Below, piece after piece: positions 43,087 through 55,845 of a DNA stretch of 64,000 nt. The translations under genes and the position numbers were made by a program. The notes under the pieces are model-generated. The model was given only the letters and a program-made list of their open reading frames with translations, did not search any database and was not told the origin of the DNA. Source of the stretch: Macrobrachium rosenbergii (taxonomy: Eukaryota; Arthropoda; Malacostraca; Decapoda; Palaemonidae); NCBI RefSeq assembly GCF_040412425.1, contig NC_089742.1, positions 76,212,125-76,276,124 on the forward strand, written 5' to 3'. Within the stretch, counting starts at the first letter, position 1; every line of letters starts with the position of its first letter.

Positions 43087-46000
43087 CTAGGAGTCCACTT
43101 TGCTCACTATGTGCACTGTTTCTAGTTGCACACTCTTCTGCATGAGTCCTGGAGCTACTTCGACATCTAGTTTTTCCAGATTCCTTTTCAGGGATCTTGG
43201 GATTGTGCCTAGTGTTCCTATGATTATGGGTACAATTTCCACTGGCATATCCCATATCCTTCTTATTTCTATTTTCAGGTCTTGATACTTATCAGTTTTT
43301 CTCTTTCTTTCTCATCTACTCTGTGAGTGATACTTTCTTCTTGATTTTGTCAATCAATGTCACGTCAGATCTTTGCCTGATCATTTTCTATCACTCCCTC
43401 AGGTTGGTGTTCGTACCACTTGTTACTGCAAGCTAGCTGGTGTTTCTTGCACAGGCTCCAGTGGAGGACTTTTGCTACTGAATCATGCCTCTTTTTGTAC
43501 TGGTTCTGTGCAAGTGCCGGACATTCGCTTGCTATGTGGTTTATGGTCTTGTCTTTCATATTGCACTTTCTGCATATGGATGAAATGTTATTTCCATCTA
43601 CTGTTCTTTGGACATATCTGGTTCTTAGGACATGATCTTGTGCCACTGTTAGCATTTCTTCTGTTTCCTTCTTGAGTTCTCCCCTCTGTAGCCATTGCCA
43701 TGTTTCACTGTTGGCCAGTTCTTTAGTCTGTGCATTGGTTTGCTGTGCCATTCCTCTGTTCTGTTTTTCATTCTCCTGTCTCTGTATATTTCTGGATCTT
43801 TGTCTGCTTTTATCAGTCCTTCCCATGCACTCCTTAGCCATTTGTCTTCACTGGTTTTCAGATATTGCCCCAGTGCTCTGCTCTTGATATTGACATAGTC
43901 CTATATGCTTAGTAGCCCTCTCCCCCCTTCCTTTTGTGTTATGTATAATCTGTCTGTATTTGCTCTTGGATGTAGTGCTTGTGTATTGTCATGTTTTTCC
44001 TAGTTTTCTGGTCTATGCTGCAGAGTTCAGCCTTTGTCCACTCCTCTCCATTGGTACTGCCTATGTGTTTATGGCTTTCATCATGTTTCTGGCGTTGAGT
44101 TTCGACTTGAGTATCATCTTAAGTCTCTGCATATATTCTTTTCTGATCATGTCCTTCATCTCTTGGTGTTTTATATCCTCTCCTATTATTCCCAGGTATT
44201 TGTATCCTGTCTCATCTACAGTATGTTTGATGCTATTCCCATCTGGTAGCTTTATCCCTTCAGTCCTTGTCACTTTGCCTTTTTGTATTTTGACCAAGGT
44301 GCATTTTCTATTCCAAACTCCATACAGCTTGATGTCGTCAATGAACATCAGATGGTTAATTCTGTTCCCTCCTTTCTTGAGTTGGTACCCAGCATCCATC
44401 TTCTGCAGTACTTTTGTTGTGGGAATCATGGCTACTACGAAGAGTAGTGGGGACAGTGAGTCACCTTGAAAGATCCCTCTTCTGATGTTAACCTCTGATA
44501 GTCTTATCCCAGAGATTGTAAGTACTGTATTCCAGTTGCACATTGTATTTTTCCTCTGCCCCATATACTTTCAGGCATTCTATGTAGTCAATCCATGCCA
44601 TGCTTAGGTTGGTTCTCCTTTTCTTACTATTGTTCATTGCCATTTTGTCTATCAAGAGCTGGTCTTTTGTGCCCCTACACTTCCTTCTGCAGCCTTTCTG
44701 TTGGTAGGGGATGGTGTTTGTATCCTCTAGGTAGCTGTATAGCCTTTCACTGATGATACCTGTCAGTAACTTCCACATTACTGGTAGGCAGGTGATAGGC
44801 CTGTAGTTACTTGCTATAATTTCCCTTGTTTTTGTCTTTCTGTACTAAGGATGTTCTCCCAGTGGTCATCCATTTGGGCAGACAGTGATTTGTGAGACAA
44901 TGCTGGTGTTGTTCTGCTATTCATGGGTGTAGGGCAGGGTTTTCAACCTTTTCTCCCCACGCCATTTTGGTGTTGTTCACTTTGTATAAAGTAGAAAACA
45001 AAACAAACACAGAAAAACATTCCATTGTGTATATTTGCAAGTGTTCTGAAGGGCATAACCAACAATTTGTAAACACAAAGAAGTTAAAAATAAAGAAAAT
45101 TGTTGATAATTATTTACCTGTGGCTATGCCAGTGGGCAGCCAGGCCCTCCAACACCCGTGGAGAGCTTGACATCCAGTATCCATGGACTTCTCCGGGGAC
45201 CTGGGGCTTTCTGGTTGGGAATTTTCTTTAGTTGGTGTCTGACTGTGTCTGTCGTGATCTCGGTGAATCTTTATTTTATTCTCCCCATTTCTTCTGCCTT
45301 GACTTTCTGGAGCCATGTTGCATGTTTGTTGTGTGATACCGGATTGCTCCATATGTTTTCCCAGAGTCTCTTACTTGGTTTGGCTGTATAGTCTTTTCTG
45401 GTTGGTTCTGAAGAGTTTGTTCTGTTGGTATCCTTTAATCCATGTTCATTTACCTTTGGATCTTATGTGCTTTGGCTTTAAGCCTCTGTTTTATATCTTC
45501 TATTGTATTCTTTAGTCCCTTCTCCTGTACTTTGTATTTCTCATTCAGTTCCTCTCTTGTTTTCTTGCTTCTCAGCCTCTTTTCTGCCATCTCTTTCAGT
45601 TTACTCAAGTCAGATCTCATTGCCATAATTTGTTTTTCCAGGTGTCTTTTCCAAGACAGTCGCTGTTTTGGTTTCCTTTGGGTTGGTTGTGATGGTGGTG
45701 TTGGTGTTTGTATCCCCATGAGTTCTACTACTAGTCTTGCTCCTGCATATGCCAGGTTATTTGTCTCTGTGATGCTGGTGGTGTGTATTAGTCTTATTAT
45801 TTCATTAACTTCACTTGTTTTCATGTTTAGTTTCTATGTGTTGTAGGCTTTCATGGAGGGGATCTTTGTTCTTTCTGTATCTGGCTTCATCCATTGTCTG
45901 ATCTTTTCCACCCATTCCGACCTCTCTGTTACATCTTCAGTGTTTCCACGTGTGCAGTTGTTTGGTAGCTCATCATTCCTGTCGTCTTCTGTGGCACCAT

Positions 46001-46430
46001 CTCTTAGTTCGTCTTCTCGTCCTTCATTGCTGGACATTGTTTCTCTGTCCAGTTCCTCTCTTTCTGTTGCAGAGAGCCAATTGTTTTTCTTTATGTTCCT
46101 TACTTGGTTTGCCAGCCTCTGTTCTGTCTGAGGGGTGTTATTCTCTCATTCCAGATGATGACCAATCTTCTTTTGTATCCTCTTTCTGTCGGGTTACTTC
46201 TGATGTAGCATCTCCATATTTCCTTATTTTCATCTCTAGTCCACTTCTTCTGGTTTGTCTCTGTAACTCCAGTCTCTGGTTGCTGGTTACTGCTGTTGTG
46301 ATGGTCAGTTGCTGGATGGTGACCTTCAAGTACCTGACCGTCCTCCCCGTCAATTGGGTGGCATACCTGGCTGCCGGACGAAGCTCCTCTGTTGCCAGAG
46401 GTTCCATTTATGTCGTTGTCATTTAAGCTT
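43087..46430 (-). pseudogene. R4-like ORF: reverse transcriptase, CCHC and nuclease domains
   Basis: The minus-strand translation in pieces: N-terminal Glu/Arg-rich part (46407-45834), then TSITETNNLAYAGARLV and a coiled coil (45824-45450). Reverse transcriptase starts with MWKLLTGIISERLYSYLE and QKGCRRKCRGTKDQLL (44778-44640), continues with RRGIFQGDSLSPLL (near 44480) and the active-site box MFIDDIKLYG (near 44345), then YKYLGI. 43574-43521 holds C-X2-C-X8-H-X4-C (ICRKC...HIASEC). KWYEHQPEGVIEND and RSDVTLIDKIKKK (43420-43320) fit the restriction-like endonuclease of R2/R4 elements, with Ser in place of the usual Pro before Asp. VEIVPIIIGTLGTIP closes the ORF. Confidence 0.82.
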
Positions 46431-46565
46431 TAATTTCTTTCCATCATTGCTGAGTTTTGCTGTTTAACCCATAGCTGGACCCTACCCCAACGGGAATAGG
46501 TACTCATTTACAGCTGAGTAAACTGAGGAAATTGTGGTAAAGATCCTTTCTGAAGGAATCAACGC

Positions 46566-46656
46566 CGAGGAGAGCAGTCACCCATCCAACGACTGACCAG
46601 CCCCAATGTTGCTTAACCAGTCCATCGATGAGCTAAACCACTCTGCCACGGTGCCC

Positions 46657-46658
<2 letters not shown>
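46566..46658 (-). promoter_or_regulatory. tRNA/5S rRNA-like chimeric 5' end of the LINE
   Basis: At the 5' end, the minus strand reads gggcaccg, then tggcagagtgg (46638-46648), a perfect pol III A box. About 18 bp later come ggttaagcaacattgg and tggatgggtgac, which match the conserved middle and 3' part of eukaryotic 5S rRNA. The 5S gene itself is not intact. I infer a pol III-type internal promoter made from two RNA genes. Confidence 0.7.
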
Positions 46659-46723
<65 letters not shown>

Positions 46724-46724
46724 T
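46659..46724. repeat. (ATT)n microsatellite
   Basis: Read on the minus strand, the (TAA)n tail of the SINE at 46726 and the insertion site of the LINE. Confidence 0.95.
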
Positions 46725-46725
46725 T

Positions 46726-46948
46726 AGTAGATAAAACACATTCACATGGAACAAGAACAAAGGGGCCATTGACTTGAAGTACAGGCTTCCAAGGAATATT
46801 GGTTTCAACCTCCTACCACAAACCCCATGATGCAGCAGTAACTGATCATGATACAGAGCCAGTGATTTTTAATCGCCCTGGGAGAGACGCGAACCAGTGA
46901 CATCTGAGTGGCATGGTACGACACTAACCACTATGTTATTTTTAAAGC
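46726..46948 (-). mobile_element. tRNA-derived SINE with (TAA)n tail (SINE-3)
   Basis: On the minus strand a tRNA-like head (tagtggttagtgtcg, then ctggttcgcgtctc near 46890) is followed by a body ending cattggcc, tgttccatgtgaatg and (TAA)n. The body end recurs at 47974-48060 (ctgttcatgtggaacaagcc), also in front of an (ATT)n tract and in the same orientation. Confidence 0.75.
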
Positions 46949-47317
46949 AACAAAGTCTTTGTAAGACAGCTATGTAATGAACAAAAATATTTGCTCTTCT
47001 TAGTACAATTACATTAAGGTATTCAATCAATGCTCCTTTATAGGTAAGTAAATCATAAAGCTCGATTTATGGCCATTTACATGAAGAAGAAATAAGTCTA
47101 AACTCAAAGAATATAAGAAAAAACAGTGAGATATTGCTGAATATTGTGTCAAGAGTATGAAAATCAATGTCCATCAACAGAGTAACAAAACTTATTATTT
47201 CATTGCCTTTTTAATGTATATAAATCTGAAGTAGACAATATTTGTAATTGTATAATTACCACATAAAAACTGAAAACAAAAACTAATTTGAAAACCCAAC
47301 CTTAACGTCTACCCGTA
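46949..47317. other. Intergenic sequence, nothing recognised
   Basis: AT-rich, no repeat match. Confidence 0.4.
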
Positions 47318-47628
47318 GGGGCTAGTGCCGTAACTGCACCTCATGCGGTGCACTCTGGGCACATTACTTAAACTTTTATCCAGCGTGCCTTCGGCCCCTA
47401 GCTGCAACTCCTATCGTTCTTTTTACTGTGCCTCTTTTCTTATTCTCTTTCTTCCATCTTACTTTCCACCCTCTCCTAACAATTGATTTATAGTGCAACT
47501 GCGAGATTTTCCTCCTGTTACACCTTTCAAACCTACTTACTGTCAATTTCCATTTCAGCGCTGAGTGACCTCATAGGTCTCAGTGCTTGGACTTTGGCGT
47601 AAATTCTATATTCCGTTCAGTTCTAACC
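47318..47628 (+). repeat. Dispersed repeat R3, copy 2
   Basis: Same orientation and landmarks as 22955-23275, with the gtgcaactgcgagattttcc section better preserved. Confidence 0.85.
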
Positions 47629-47959
47629 TTAATGTCACTAACCTCGCGTTGAGAAGAGCCTAAAATCATGACTTTGAAAGAACAGTTTCATTCCGATTTC
47701 AGAATAAGTGCGATCGATCTGTGTCCGCATGAAGCATTTACGTAATAAGGTTTGGAACTTGTACCAGTTTGTTGACATAAAAAACACCGTGCGTAAAAGT
47801 CTCCCATCTTTACTTTTCTTTTTCGTAATCATAAAAACCCAGTTTTCTGTTTTTTTTTTTTACTAAATTTTCAGGAACAGCTATTCTTTGAATTTTGATA
47901 ACTATTCATTATTTATTCCACGATTTATGTAAATTATCTCCATGTACTTTTTTGGTTAA

Positions 47960-48350
47960 TTATTATTATTATTCAGTAGTTGAACCCTGTTCATGTGGAA
48001 CAAGCCCACGGGGCCCACTGACTTGAAATTCAAGCTTCCGAAGAATATGGTGTCCATTAGGAAGAAGTAAGAGGAAGTAAAGGGAAATACAGAAAGAAGA
48101 GATCTCACTAATTAAAAAAGAGAAAACAATAAATTAATAAATCGATCAAGTGAGATAAGTAGAAAAGATGAAATGGATAAAAACAAAAACACCTTAATAA
48201 TGGCTACCTCTCTTGAAGAACTACCTCCTCGATGTAGTTACAGAAGTTAGTTCTGGGATGGTTCCCTGCGCAGAAGGATGGCAAATACGTTTAATCAGTT
48301 ATGAACTTTGAAAACTGTTCGCTGAGCACATCCTAGCAACCAGTGCCGGT
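47960..48350 (-). repeat. Second SINE-3-like repeat with (TAA)n tail
   Basis: (ATT)n at 47960-47973, then a body shared with 46728-46800 and a longer A-rich extension to about 48350. The tRNA-like head was not found. Confidence 0.6.
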
Positions 48351-48566
48351 GTAGTATAAAAATTATCCAAAAAAAAAGGGGGGGGGGCCGCCTCTCATAA
48401 GGTGTTAGCATTAAAGAAAAACTGTTAGTGATTTTCCTAAATCACTATCAGTACAGTGACAGAGACCTGATGTGATCTGTCGACCAAAGAGGTAACGTGC
48501 TATAAATAATGTTACTTTTCCGTCCATATTTCATTAACTAGTAACATAACAATTGTTTGTTTTGCA

Positions 48567-48934
<368 letters not shown>

Positions 48935-48942
48935 GTTTTGCA

Positions 48943-49373
48943 TCATCTCGGTGCTTTGACTTAAGTCGGAAGGTTCATACCAAGTCTCTTAATCCCTGTA
49001 ACTTCTTGCCATGAAAAAGGTCGCCTTAATGCACTGGAAAATAATTGTCAGAGCAATGACTTATTCAGCGAGAAAACTGCCAGAGTGCAGGAAATTAATA
49101 TCGTTTCTTTAATTACGTTTGTCTTTAGCAACATTTCATTTGTTTTCACGCAGGTTATGGTAAATATCTGACATCAGAATTCATCTTCTGGCCCAACGGT
49201 TTGTGCAATTGACTTTATGCAAGCTATATTTCAAATAAAACCGAAATGATACATCTGGATAAGAAGCATCTTTCATCAAATTTGTCTCTGGTCATATGAA
49301 CCTAAGTATAATGGAATAATAAGAATAATCATTGAGACAGTGAAGGAAAACACTTTTAAAAAGAGTAACCTAC
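48943..49373. other. Start of the inferred first intron
   Basis: Read on the minus strand it follows the donor at 49373; nothing else recognised. Confidence 0.4.
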
Positions 49374-49419
49374 CGAAAACTACACCAACAACAAGCAGTA
49401 AAAGCAAGGGACGATGCAT
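49374..49419 (-). CDS. First coding exon of a secreted protein (signal peptide)
   Basis: On the minus strand ATG at 49419-49417 opens MHRPLLLLLVVGVVF, a basic start then an unbroken hydrophobic core, as in a secretory signal peptide. The frame reaches a consensus splice donor, GTAGGT, at 49373, leaving one base of a split codon (phase 1). An 83-base 5' UTR, an initiator and a TATA box lie upstream at the right spacing. Phase 1 matches the two LDLa exons at 29809-29945 and 27748-27879 on the same strand, so I infer that all belong to one gene encoding a secreted LDLa-repeat protein. That link needs a transcript; intervening exons may be missed. The gene family is not identified. Confidence 0.75.
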
Positions 49420-49497
49420 CTTGAAAAACTGGAGTTACTGGTCGAAGTCTTGTAGATAACGGAGAGCGTCCTGCTGATAAGGAGAGAACCTCAAAAC

Positions 49498-49533
49498 AGA
49501 CTGGGGCGTCCTTCGCGTTGTGTTTATATAAGC
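49498..49533 (-). promoter_or_regulatory. Core promoter: TATA box and initiator
   Basis: Minus strand cttatataaac (TATATAA at 49530-49524) and, 28 bases downstream, cccagtct with its A at 49502, close to the arthropod TCAGT initiator. The spacing is typical of TATA-driven pol II promoters, which are common in highly expressed or inducible secreted-protein genes. Confidence 0.75.
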
Positions 49534-49704
49534 ATCACAGTGGTCAAGATAAAGTCCGATGTTTTTTCATTCAGTTTTTGTTGTTATCTACACCTACTGT
49601 AGCTATTTCCGAGTTATTGCGTCATTTTTAACTCATACTAGATACTCAGCTGTACGTGTGTGATAGTTTTCACAAGCAAAATTTGCACTTTCATCACACA
49701 CGTG

Positions 49705-50139
<435 letters not shown>

Positions 50140-50848
50140 GTACATACATACCAGGGAAGGAAATATCCTCGTGTTCCTTTTAAGGCAAGTAAACTTATAC
50201 ATATCGATACGCACGGGCTTATTATCTGGTGCCTTCTTTTTTTTTTTTTTTTTTTTTTTAAGTACATAGAAATATCCTTGCACTTTTGACGACGCCGTCA
50301 CAGACACACTGAACTGGTGGCAACACGGACTGTCAAGAAAGAAGGAAGAAAAAGCGATATCATCAGTGCTTGTGAAAGATTTTGACAAAGCGCCCAGCTG
50401 TCGACGAAAGTATTTTCTCTAATTGCACCTGGTGGCTTCTCACACGGGAGTGACGAAATCTTTTTGGGGTATATTTTCGAATTCGTTGCAGTGCTGTACT
50501 TGATAAAAAATGGGCATCGTCAATAAAAAGGAAGATTTAAATGGGGGCGCACTGGGTAGGCTGTTGGCTAACATCGGAAAGGTAAAATGGATCAAGATAG
50601 GATAGATCTGTTAAACTGCAGAAATATGAAATAGCTGGAATGAAAACAAATATGCAAAAAAAGAAAAGAAAGAAAACGGGAAGAGGAAAGCGGAACCAAG
50701 AGGATTAGAGTAGTAGGTTTATTTACTTATTTCAGGAACAATAAGTTATTTTTCATCGTAGCGCAATAGCTTATGAAATACTCTTGCTTGAATACAAATA
50801 AATGCTTACACCCGAAGTTATGTGTATATAGCTGTCTATCTGTCTATG
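50140..50848. other. Intergenic sequence with T run
   Basis: A T run at 50238-50259; no gene recognised. Confidence 0.45.
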
Positions 50849-50960
<112 letters not shown>

Positions 50961-50962
50961 TA

Positions 50963-52274
50963 CAGGGTGTCCATAAGGTCTCTTTACCATTTAAAAATAT
51001 ATTACAAAAAGCAAATGAACAGACAAATATGTGGAAATTATTACAAAATGAGGAACAGATATTGAATTTTTTTTTTTTGCCTCATTTAATACGCCTCTAT
51101 ATGGGCATCATTAGTTGCACAAAGCACATCAAGACGGTACTCGATTTCTTGCCATGTTCGCTGTAGCATAGCTTCATCAATGGTGGCAATGGCATCAGTG
51201 ATCTTTTGCTTGAGATCAGTGATGTCCTGTATCTTTATTCAATACACGATATCTTATAACATAACCCCATCGAAAGAAGTCCAGGAGAGTGATATTTGGT
51301 GAACAAGGTGGCCAAGGAATTGGATTATCCATTCCAATTCACCGGTCTGGAAATGTTTGATTTAAGAACCCATGAACTTGCAGTCCCCAATGTGGTGGTG
51401 CATCATCTTGCTGGAAAATGATGGTTGCTATAAGGTCATCTAGTTGTGTTGCCATATATTCAGTCAAAAGGTCAAGGTTAACATCTGCAGTAACTGATGT
51501 CTCGTTGAAGAAATATGGACCAATGAATCGATTGCACATGATCCCACACCACACATTCACCTTTGGACTATTTTGGTGAAGTTCCCTAGTCACATGGGGA
51601 TGTTTTGTTCCCCAGATTCTCACCTTATGTGTGTTCAATTTCCCTGAAACATGAAAGGTTGCCTCATCAGTAAATTCGTTCCAGCATGTTAACTGCAAAC
51701 TCTTTTCGTCTTGGTTTATCATTTAGCTCGAGTGCCTGTATGAATTGCACTTTGTAAGCGCATAATAACAAGTTCTTGTGCAGGACTTTGTGCATTGTTG
51801 AACGTGATAGCTGTAAGTGTCTGGCAGCAGTACGGATGGACTCTGTAAGAGAACGATGAAAGGCTTGTCTTACACGATCGATGTGTTCCTCAGATGTTCT
51901 TGAACGTCCACTCCACCCTTTATCCAACACTGTCCCTGTCTCCATAAATTTCTTGTGCCATGCACAAATTGGCGGACGTGACATTGGATCTCTTCCATAC
52001 TTACAGTAGTTCTGTAGTTTCCCTGAGTTTGCATATCCGATTTTGTTTCAATAAACCATGACACACATTGAGCCTTTTACTGAGGCGTAGGTATTTTTTA
52101 GGGGGTTCATTTAACAGTACCCTTTTCATCAACAGGTTACCTGAAATACGCAAATGCAATGTGATTAAAAACTTTGATAACTGCTGAGTACAGGGAACAA
52201 ATCTGATTAAGTTATCTCATCAATGTCTTTTGTAATATATTTTTAAATTGTAAAGAGACTTTATGGACACCCTG
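50963..52274 (-). mobile_element. Mariner-like transposon, complete ends, dead transposase
   Basis: About 43-bp terminal inverted repeats start cagggtgtccataaggtctc at 50963 and end with its reverse complement (differing at two positions) at 52274. Length 1312 bp. A TA precedes the left end; the right flank is TT, so the TA duplication is not clean. The transposase is on the minus strand. A truncated relative is at 54716. Confidence 0.93.
51105..52064 (-). pseudogene. Mariner-like transposase pseudogene
   Basis: Minus-strand order: helix-turn-helix part (SWFIETKSD, then RQAFHRSLTESIRTAARHLQ and RSTMHKVLHK, 52064-51700). Then the catalytic core with EFTDEATF (first Asp), IIFQQDDAPPHW (second Asp, near 51405) and SPNITLLDFF (third Asp, near 51280). 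I count 41 residues between the second and third Asp, a DD41D-like spacing. A TGA stands in frame just after TFPDR, and frames change elsewhere. It would cut and paste the element; this copy cannot. Confidence 0.85.
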
Positions 52275-52931
52275 TTTATCACAAGCATTAAGCTACAAAT
52301 ATCGTTTAATGTTTAATTCACTCAACGTCGTAATTGCATACAGTTAATATCTAATTTACATATGTTTATTCAGTACAGTAATTCCTCCCTATTCTTAGCT
52401 TATACACATCAATTTGAGAACTTAGCGATATTGTTAATAGGCAACGTTATAACACCTGATGAAGCCAGTTCTGTGTTTTTCCTTTTTTATGATTCAAAGT
52501 AGAAATTATGGAATGTAATCACTAACGAATGCTGTCATTCATAAATTCCAGTAAAAATGCCAAATGTTCTAGTGTTTAATCTTTAGCCTGTTTGCTATAC
52601 CAAGAACACGAGCTAATAGTGAAGTAAAATACGATAGTTTCCCTTTAGTATCGATAGTTAATAATGGTATCATGTACAATAAAAAATATTCTTGAAAAGA
52701 TCTGAAGTATTTACTTTTATTTCCAACACCTGAGTTTGAAATGCTCGAATTATATCCCTCTTAAAATCCTTTCATATCAATCATTTTCACCGAAATATTT
52801 CCACGCTTCAATTTCACAAGGCACAAAATGTATCTTTTATCCGATGCTTTATTTATACGTCCAGTCACCTTTTCTATACGTTTCCTAGACATCATATTTA
52901 CCAGACATCTTTTTAAACGTGATATAAGGGT
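52275..52931. other. Intergenic sequence with a satellite scrap
   Basis: 52288-52375 (aagctacaaatatcgtttaa, ttcactcaacgtcg) resembles the start of the 342-bp satellite unit. The rest is unassigned. Confidence 0.5.
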
Positions 52932-52940
52932 CACTCATTC

Positions 52941-53466
52941 GGTATAAACCCGGTATGTATCCACCTACTCCGAGGTGCTAGTACTAAACATGGCGGAAGC
53001 TCCTTAGGACGCCATGTTTAGTACTAGCCCCTCGGGGACCAAAGTATTACATACACACATTTCTAGATTGTATGAGCCCTTTGTTGGCCGAGTTGGTTGA
53101 GCTTCAGACCGTCATTCGATGGGCCGGAGTTCGATTCCCGCCGCCGGCTGATGAAGAGTTAGAGGAATTTATTTCTATAGAAATTAATTTCTCGCTATAA
53201 TGGGTTCGGATTCCACAATAGCTGTAGGTCCCGTTGCTAAGCCAATTGGTTTTAGCCACGTAAAATAAGTCTAATCCTTCGGGCCAGCCCTAGGAGAGCT
53301 GTTAATCAGCTCAGTGGTCTGGTAAAACTAAGCTATACTTACTTTTTCTAGATTGTATGGTCGACAAATTATGTTAATAAACGATATCTTCGTGAGGCCG
53401 TCTTCTTTATTTATCATGGATTTACCCTGAACTTTGACAAAGGTGGATACGTACCGGGTTCATACC
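52941..53466. mobile_element. Mutator-like foldback element (FB-1), copy B, carrying a SINE
   Basis: Ends ggtataaacccgg (52941) and ccgggttcatacc (53466) match copy A. The flanking 9-mers cactcattc (52932-52940) and aactcattc (53467-53475) differ at one base. The left arm keeps the gctagtactaaac hairpin and the tatgtatccacct segment; the right arm has lost its hairpin. A SINE-1 lies in the middle. Confidence 0.82.
53075..53344 (+). mobile_element. tRNA-derived SINE (SINE-1, variant head), in FB-1 copy B
   Basis: The head ggccgagttggttgagc and gagttcgattcccgccg keep A and B boxes but differ from the copies at 13968 and 25963, a separate subfamily. The body is the same. Perfect 15-bp TSD tttctagattgtatg at 53060-53074 and 53345-53359. 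Confidence 0.93.
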
Positions 53467-53475
53467 AACTCATTC

Positions 53476-53794
53476 TTTACCAACAAATTGTTGTCATTTA
53501 CAGAAACCAATTTAAAGATATAATAACGCAAATGGCGATTCATCCAGTAATTTCAGTGGCAATGAACGAACAGAATGGCAGATTAATTTACTTTTCAATA
53601 CAACAGCCAATCTGACTACAATTATTAACCTTTTCTTTTCAGAATTATTTATGTATTTGATGTGCCGTATCCTTTCCAAGATAATCTGATAAGATATTAT
53701 TTTTATGCGAATCAGTAAATATGTTATTAAAGACTAGCCTTGTATGTAATATCAAATTTGGGTATGATAAGACTGATGTCTCCTCCATTTTTTT

Positions 53795-53854
<60 letters not shown>

Positions 53855-54119
53855 GGTATTTTTCTCATTTGCATATTAAATATACCAGTCAGAGAACGTT
53901 ACCTTTTGGTATACTTTTAAAGTGCATTCTTTCCGGATGAAACCGTTTTCTCTGTCAAGTAATAAGTTAAATCAAATCAGCCATTTTCTGTTCTGACTGC
54001 AATTGAGTTAAAATAAAAAGACTTTAAAGCTGAATTTGTATTTACTTATTAGACATACACACATACACACGCCATACACACAAACACAGAAAAACACACA
54101 CACACACATGAAAAACACG

Positions 54120-54121
<2 letters not shown>
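53476..54121. other. Intergenic sequence with (CT)n
   Basis: (CT)n at 53799-53850; CA-rich lead-in from 54055. Confidence 0.5.
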
Positions 54122-54708
<587 letters not shown>

Positions 54709-54715
54709 TATATAA

Positions 54716-55543
54716 CAGGGTGTCCATAAAGTCTCTTTAAAATAAAAAAAAATATATTACAGAGGCAAATGACAAAAACGTGGAAATTTTAACAGGATGA
54801 GGAGTAGACATTGAAGGTTTTTGCCTTATTTAACACACCTCTATATGGGCACCATTAGTTGCATGGAGCACATCAAGGCAGAATTCAATTTCTTCCCATG
54901 TTCGCTGTAGCATAGCTTCATCAATGGTGGCAATGGTATCAATGATCTTTTGCTTGATATCAGTGATGTCCCGTATCTTTGTTTGATACACAATATCTTT
55001 AACATAACCCACAGAATAAAATCCAGGTGAGTGATATCTTGTGAACGAAGTGGCCAGGGAATTGGGCCATCCCTTCCAATTCACCGGTCTGGAAACATTT
55101 GATTTAAGAACCTACGCACATGCAGTCGCCAATGTGGTGGTGCACCATCTTGCTGGAAAATGATGGGTGGTTGAAGGTCACCTAGTTGTGGTGTCACATA
55201 TTCAGTCAAAAGGTTAATTGATGTCTCGTTGAAGAAAAATGGACCAATGATTCGACTGAACATGATCCCACACCACACATTCACCTTAGAACTGTCTCGG
55301 TGAAGGTCCCTAGTCACATGGGGATGTTTTCTTCCCCAGATTCTCACATTATGCGTGTTCAGATTCCCTGAAACATGAAAGGTTGCCTCATCAGTAAAAA
55401 AAACCTGGTTGAGGAACGTTTCATCTTCAGAAATTCTTCTTGGTTTACATTGGGTCGAGTTCCTGTATGAGTTGCACTTTGTAAGAATACAATTGCAAGT
55501 TCTTGCGTAGGACTTAGTGTACTGTTGAACGTGGTATTGAAGC
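54716..55543 (-). pseudogene. Truncated mariner-like element, second copy
   Basis: It starts cagggtgtccataaagtctc at 54716 and matches the 50963 element through the catalytic core: NVWCGIMFSRIIGPFFFNET and IIFQQDGAPPHW at 55347-55081, then ATNGAHIEVC near 54830. It ends near 55543, so the helix-turn-helix half and the other terminal repeat are missing. The same TGA follows MFPDR as in the first copy. A region near 55395-55430 differs and is rearranged. Confidence 0.9.
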
Positions 55544-55758
55544 TTACTTCTTATATAAAGAGGATAAAATGTGAAAAGGCCTGTTAGAGGCCTTTGAACT
55601 TTACACAGAGCAAAAATTTCTCATTTGAAAGAGTTTTTTTTTTATTTAAATTCAACAACATACAAATGTGGAAAAGAAAGAGCCTCAATGGATACTGTAC
55701 TCTTTGAACAGCGCTATGCAAGTCATTTGCCGCTTTGGCTGATTACATGAATGTAAAA

Positions 55759-55845
<87 letters not shown>

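Larger units (their letters stand above)
42975..46658 (-). mobile_element. R4/Dong-like LINE inserted in (TAA)n
   Basis: Near-full-length non-LTR element of about 3.65 kb on the minus strand. The (TAA)n stretch at its 3' end (43020 down to 42975) and the one before its 5' end (46659-46724) show that it sits in a TAA microsatellite, the known target preference of Dong elements in the R4 clade. Order on the minus strand: 5' region with tRNA-like and 5S-like sequence, N-terminal ORF, reverse transcriptase, CCHC motif, restriction-enzyme-like nuclease, stop at 43087, short 3' UTR, (TAA)n. Frames are broken many times. Confidence 0.8.

Noticed and set aside
43373..45846. Plus-strand Cys/Phe/Ser-rich frames, resembling membrane proteins
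   Set aside because: Antisense of the R4-like ORF, whose RT and nuclease motifs are clear on the minus strand.
46577..46622. A real 5S rRNA gene
   Set aside because: Only the 3' part of 5S is recognisable, fused to a tRNA-like piece at a LINE end.
50280..50330. Possible third LDLa exon (minus strand CDGVV)
   Set aside because: The cysteine pattern and acidic tail of an LDLa domain are missing.
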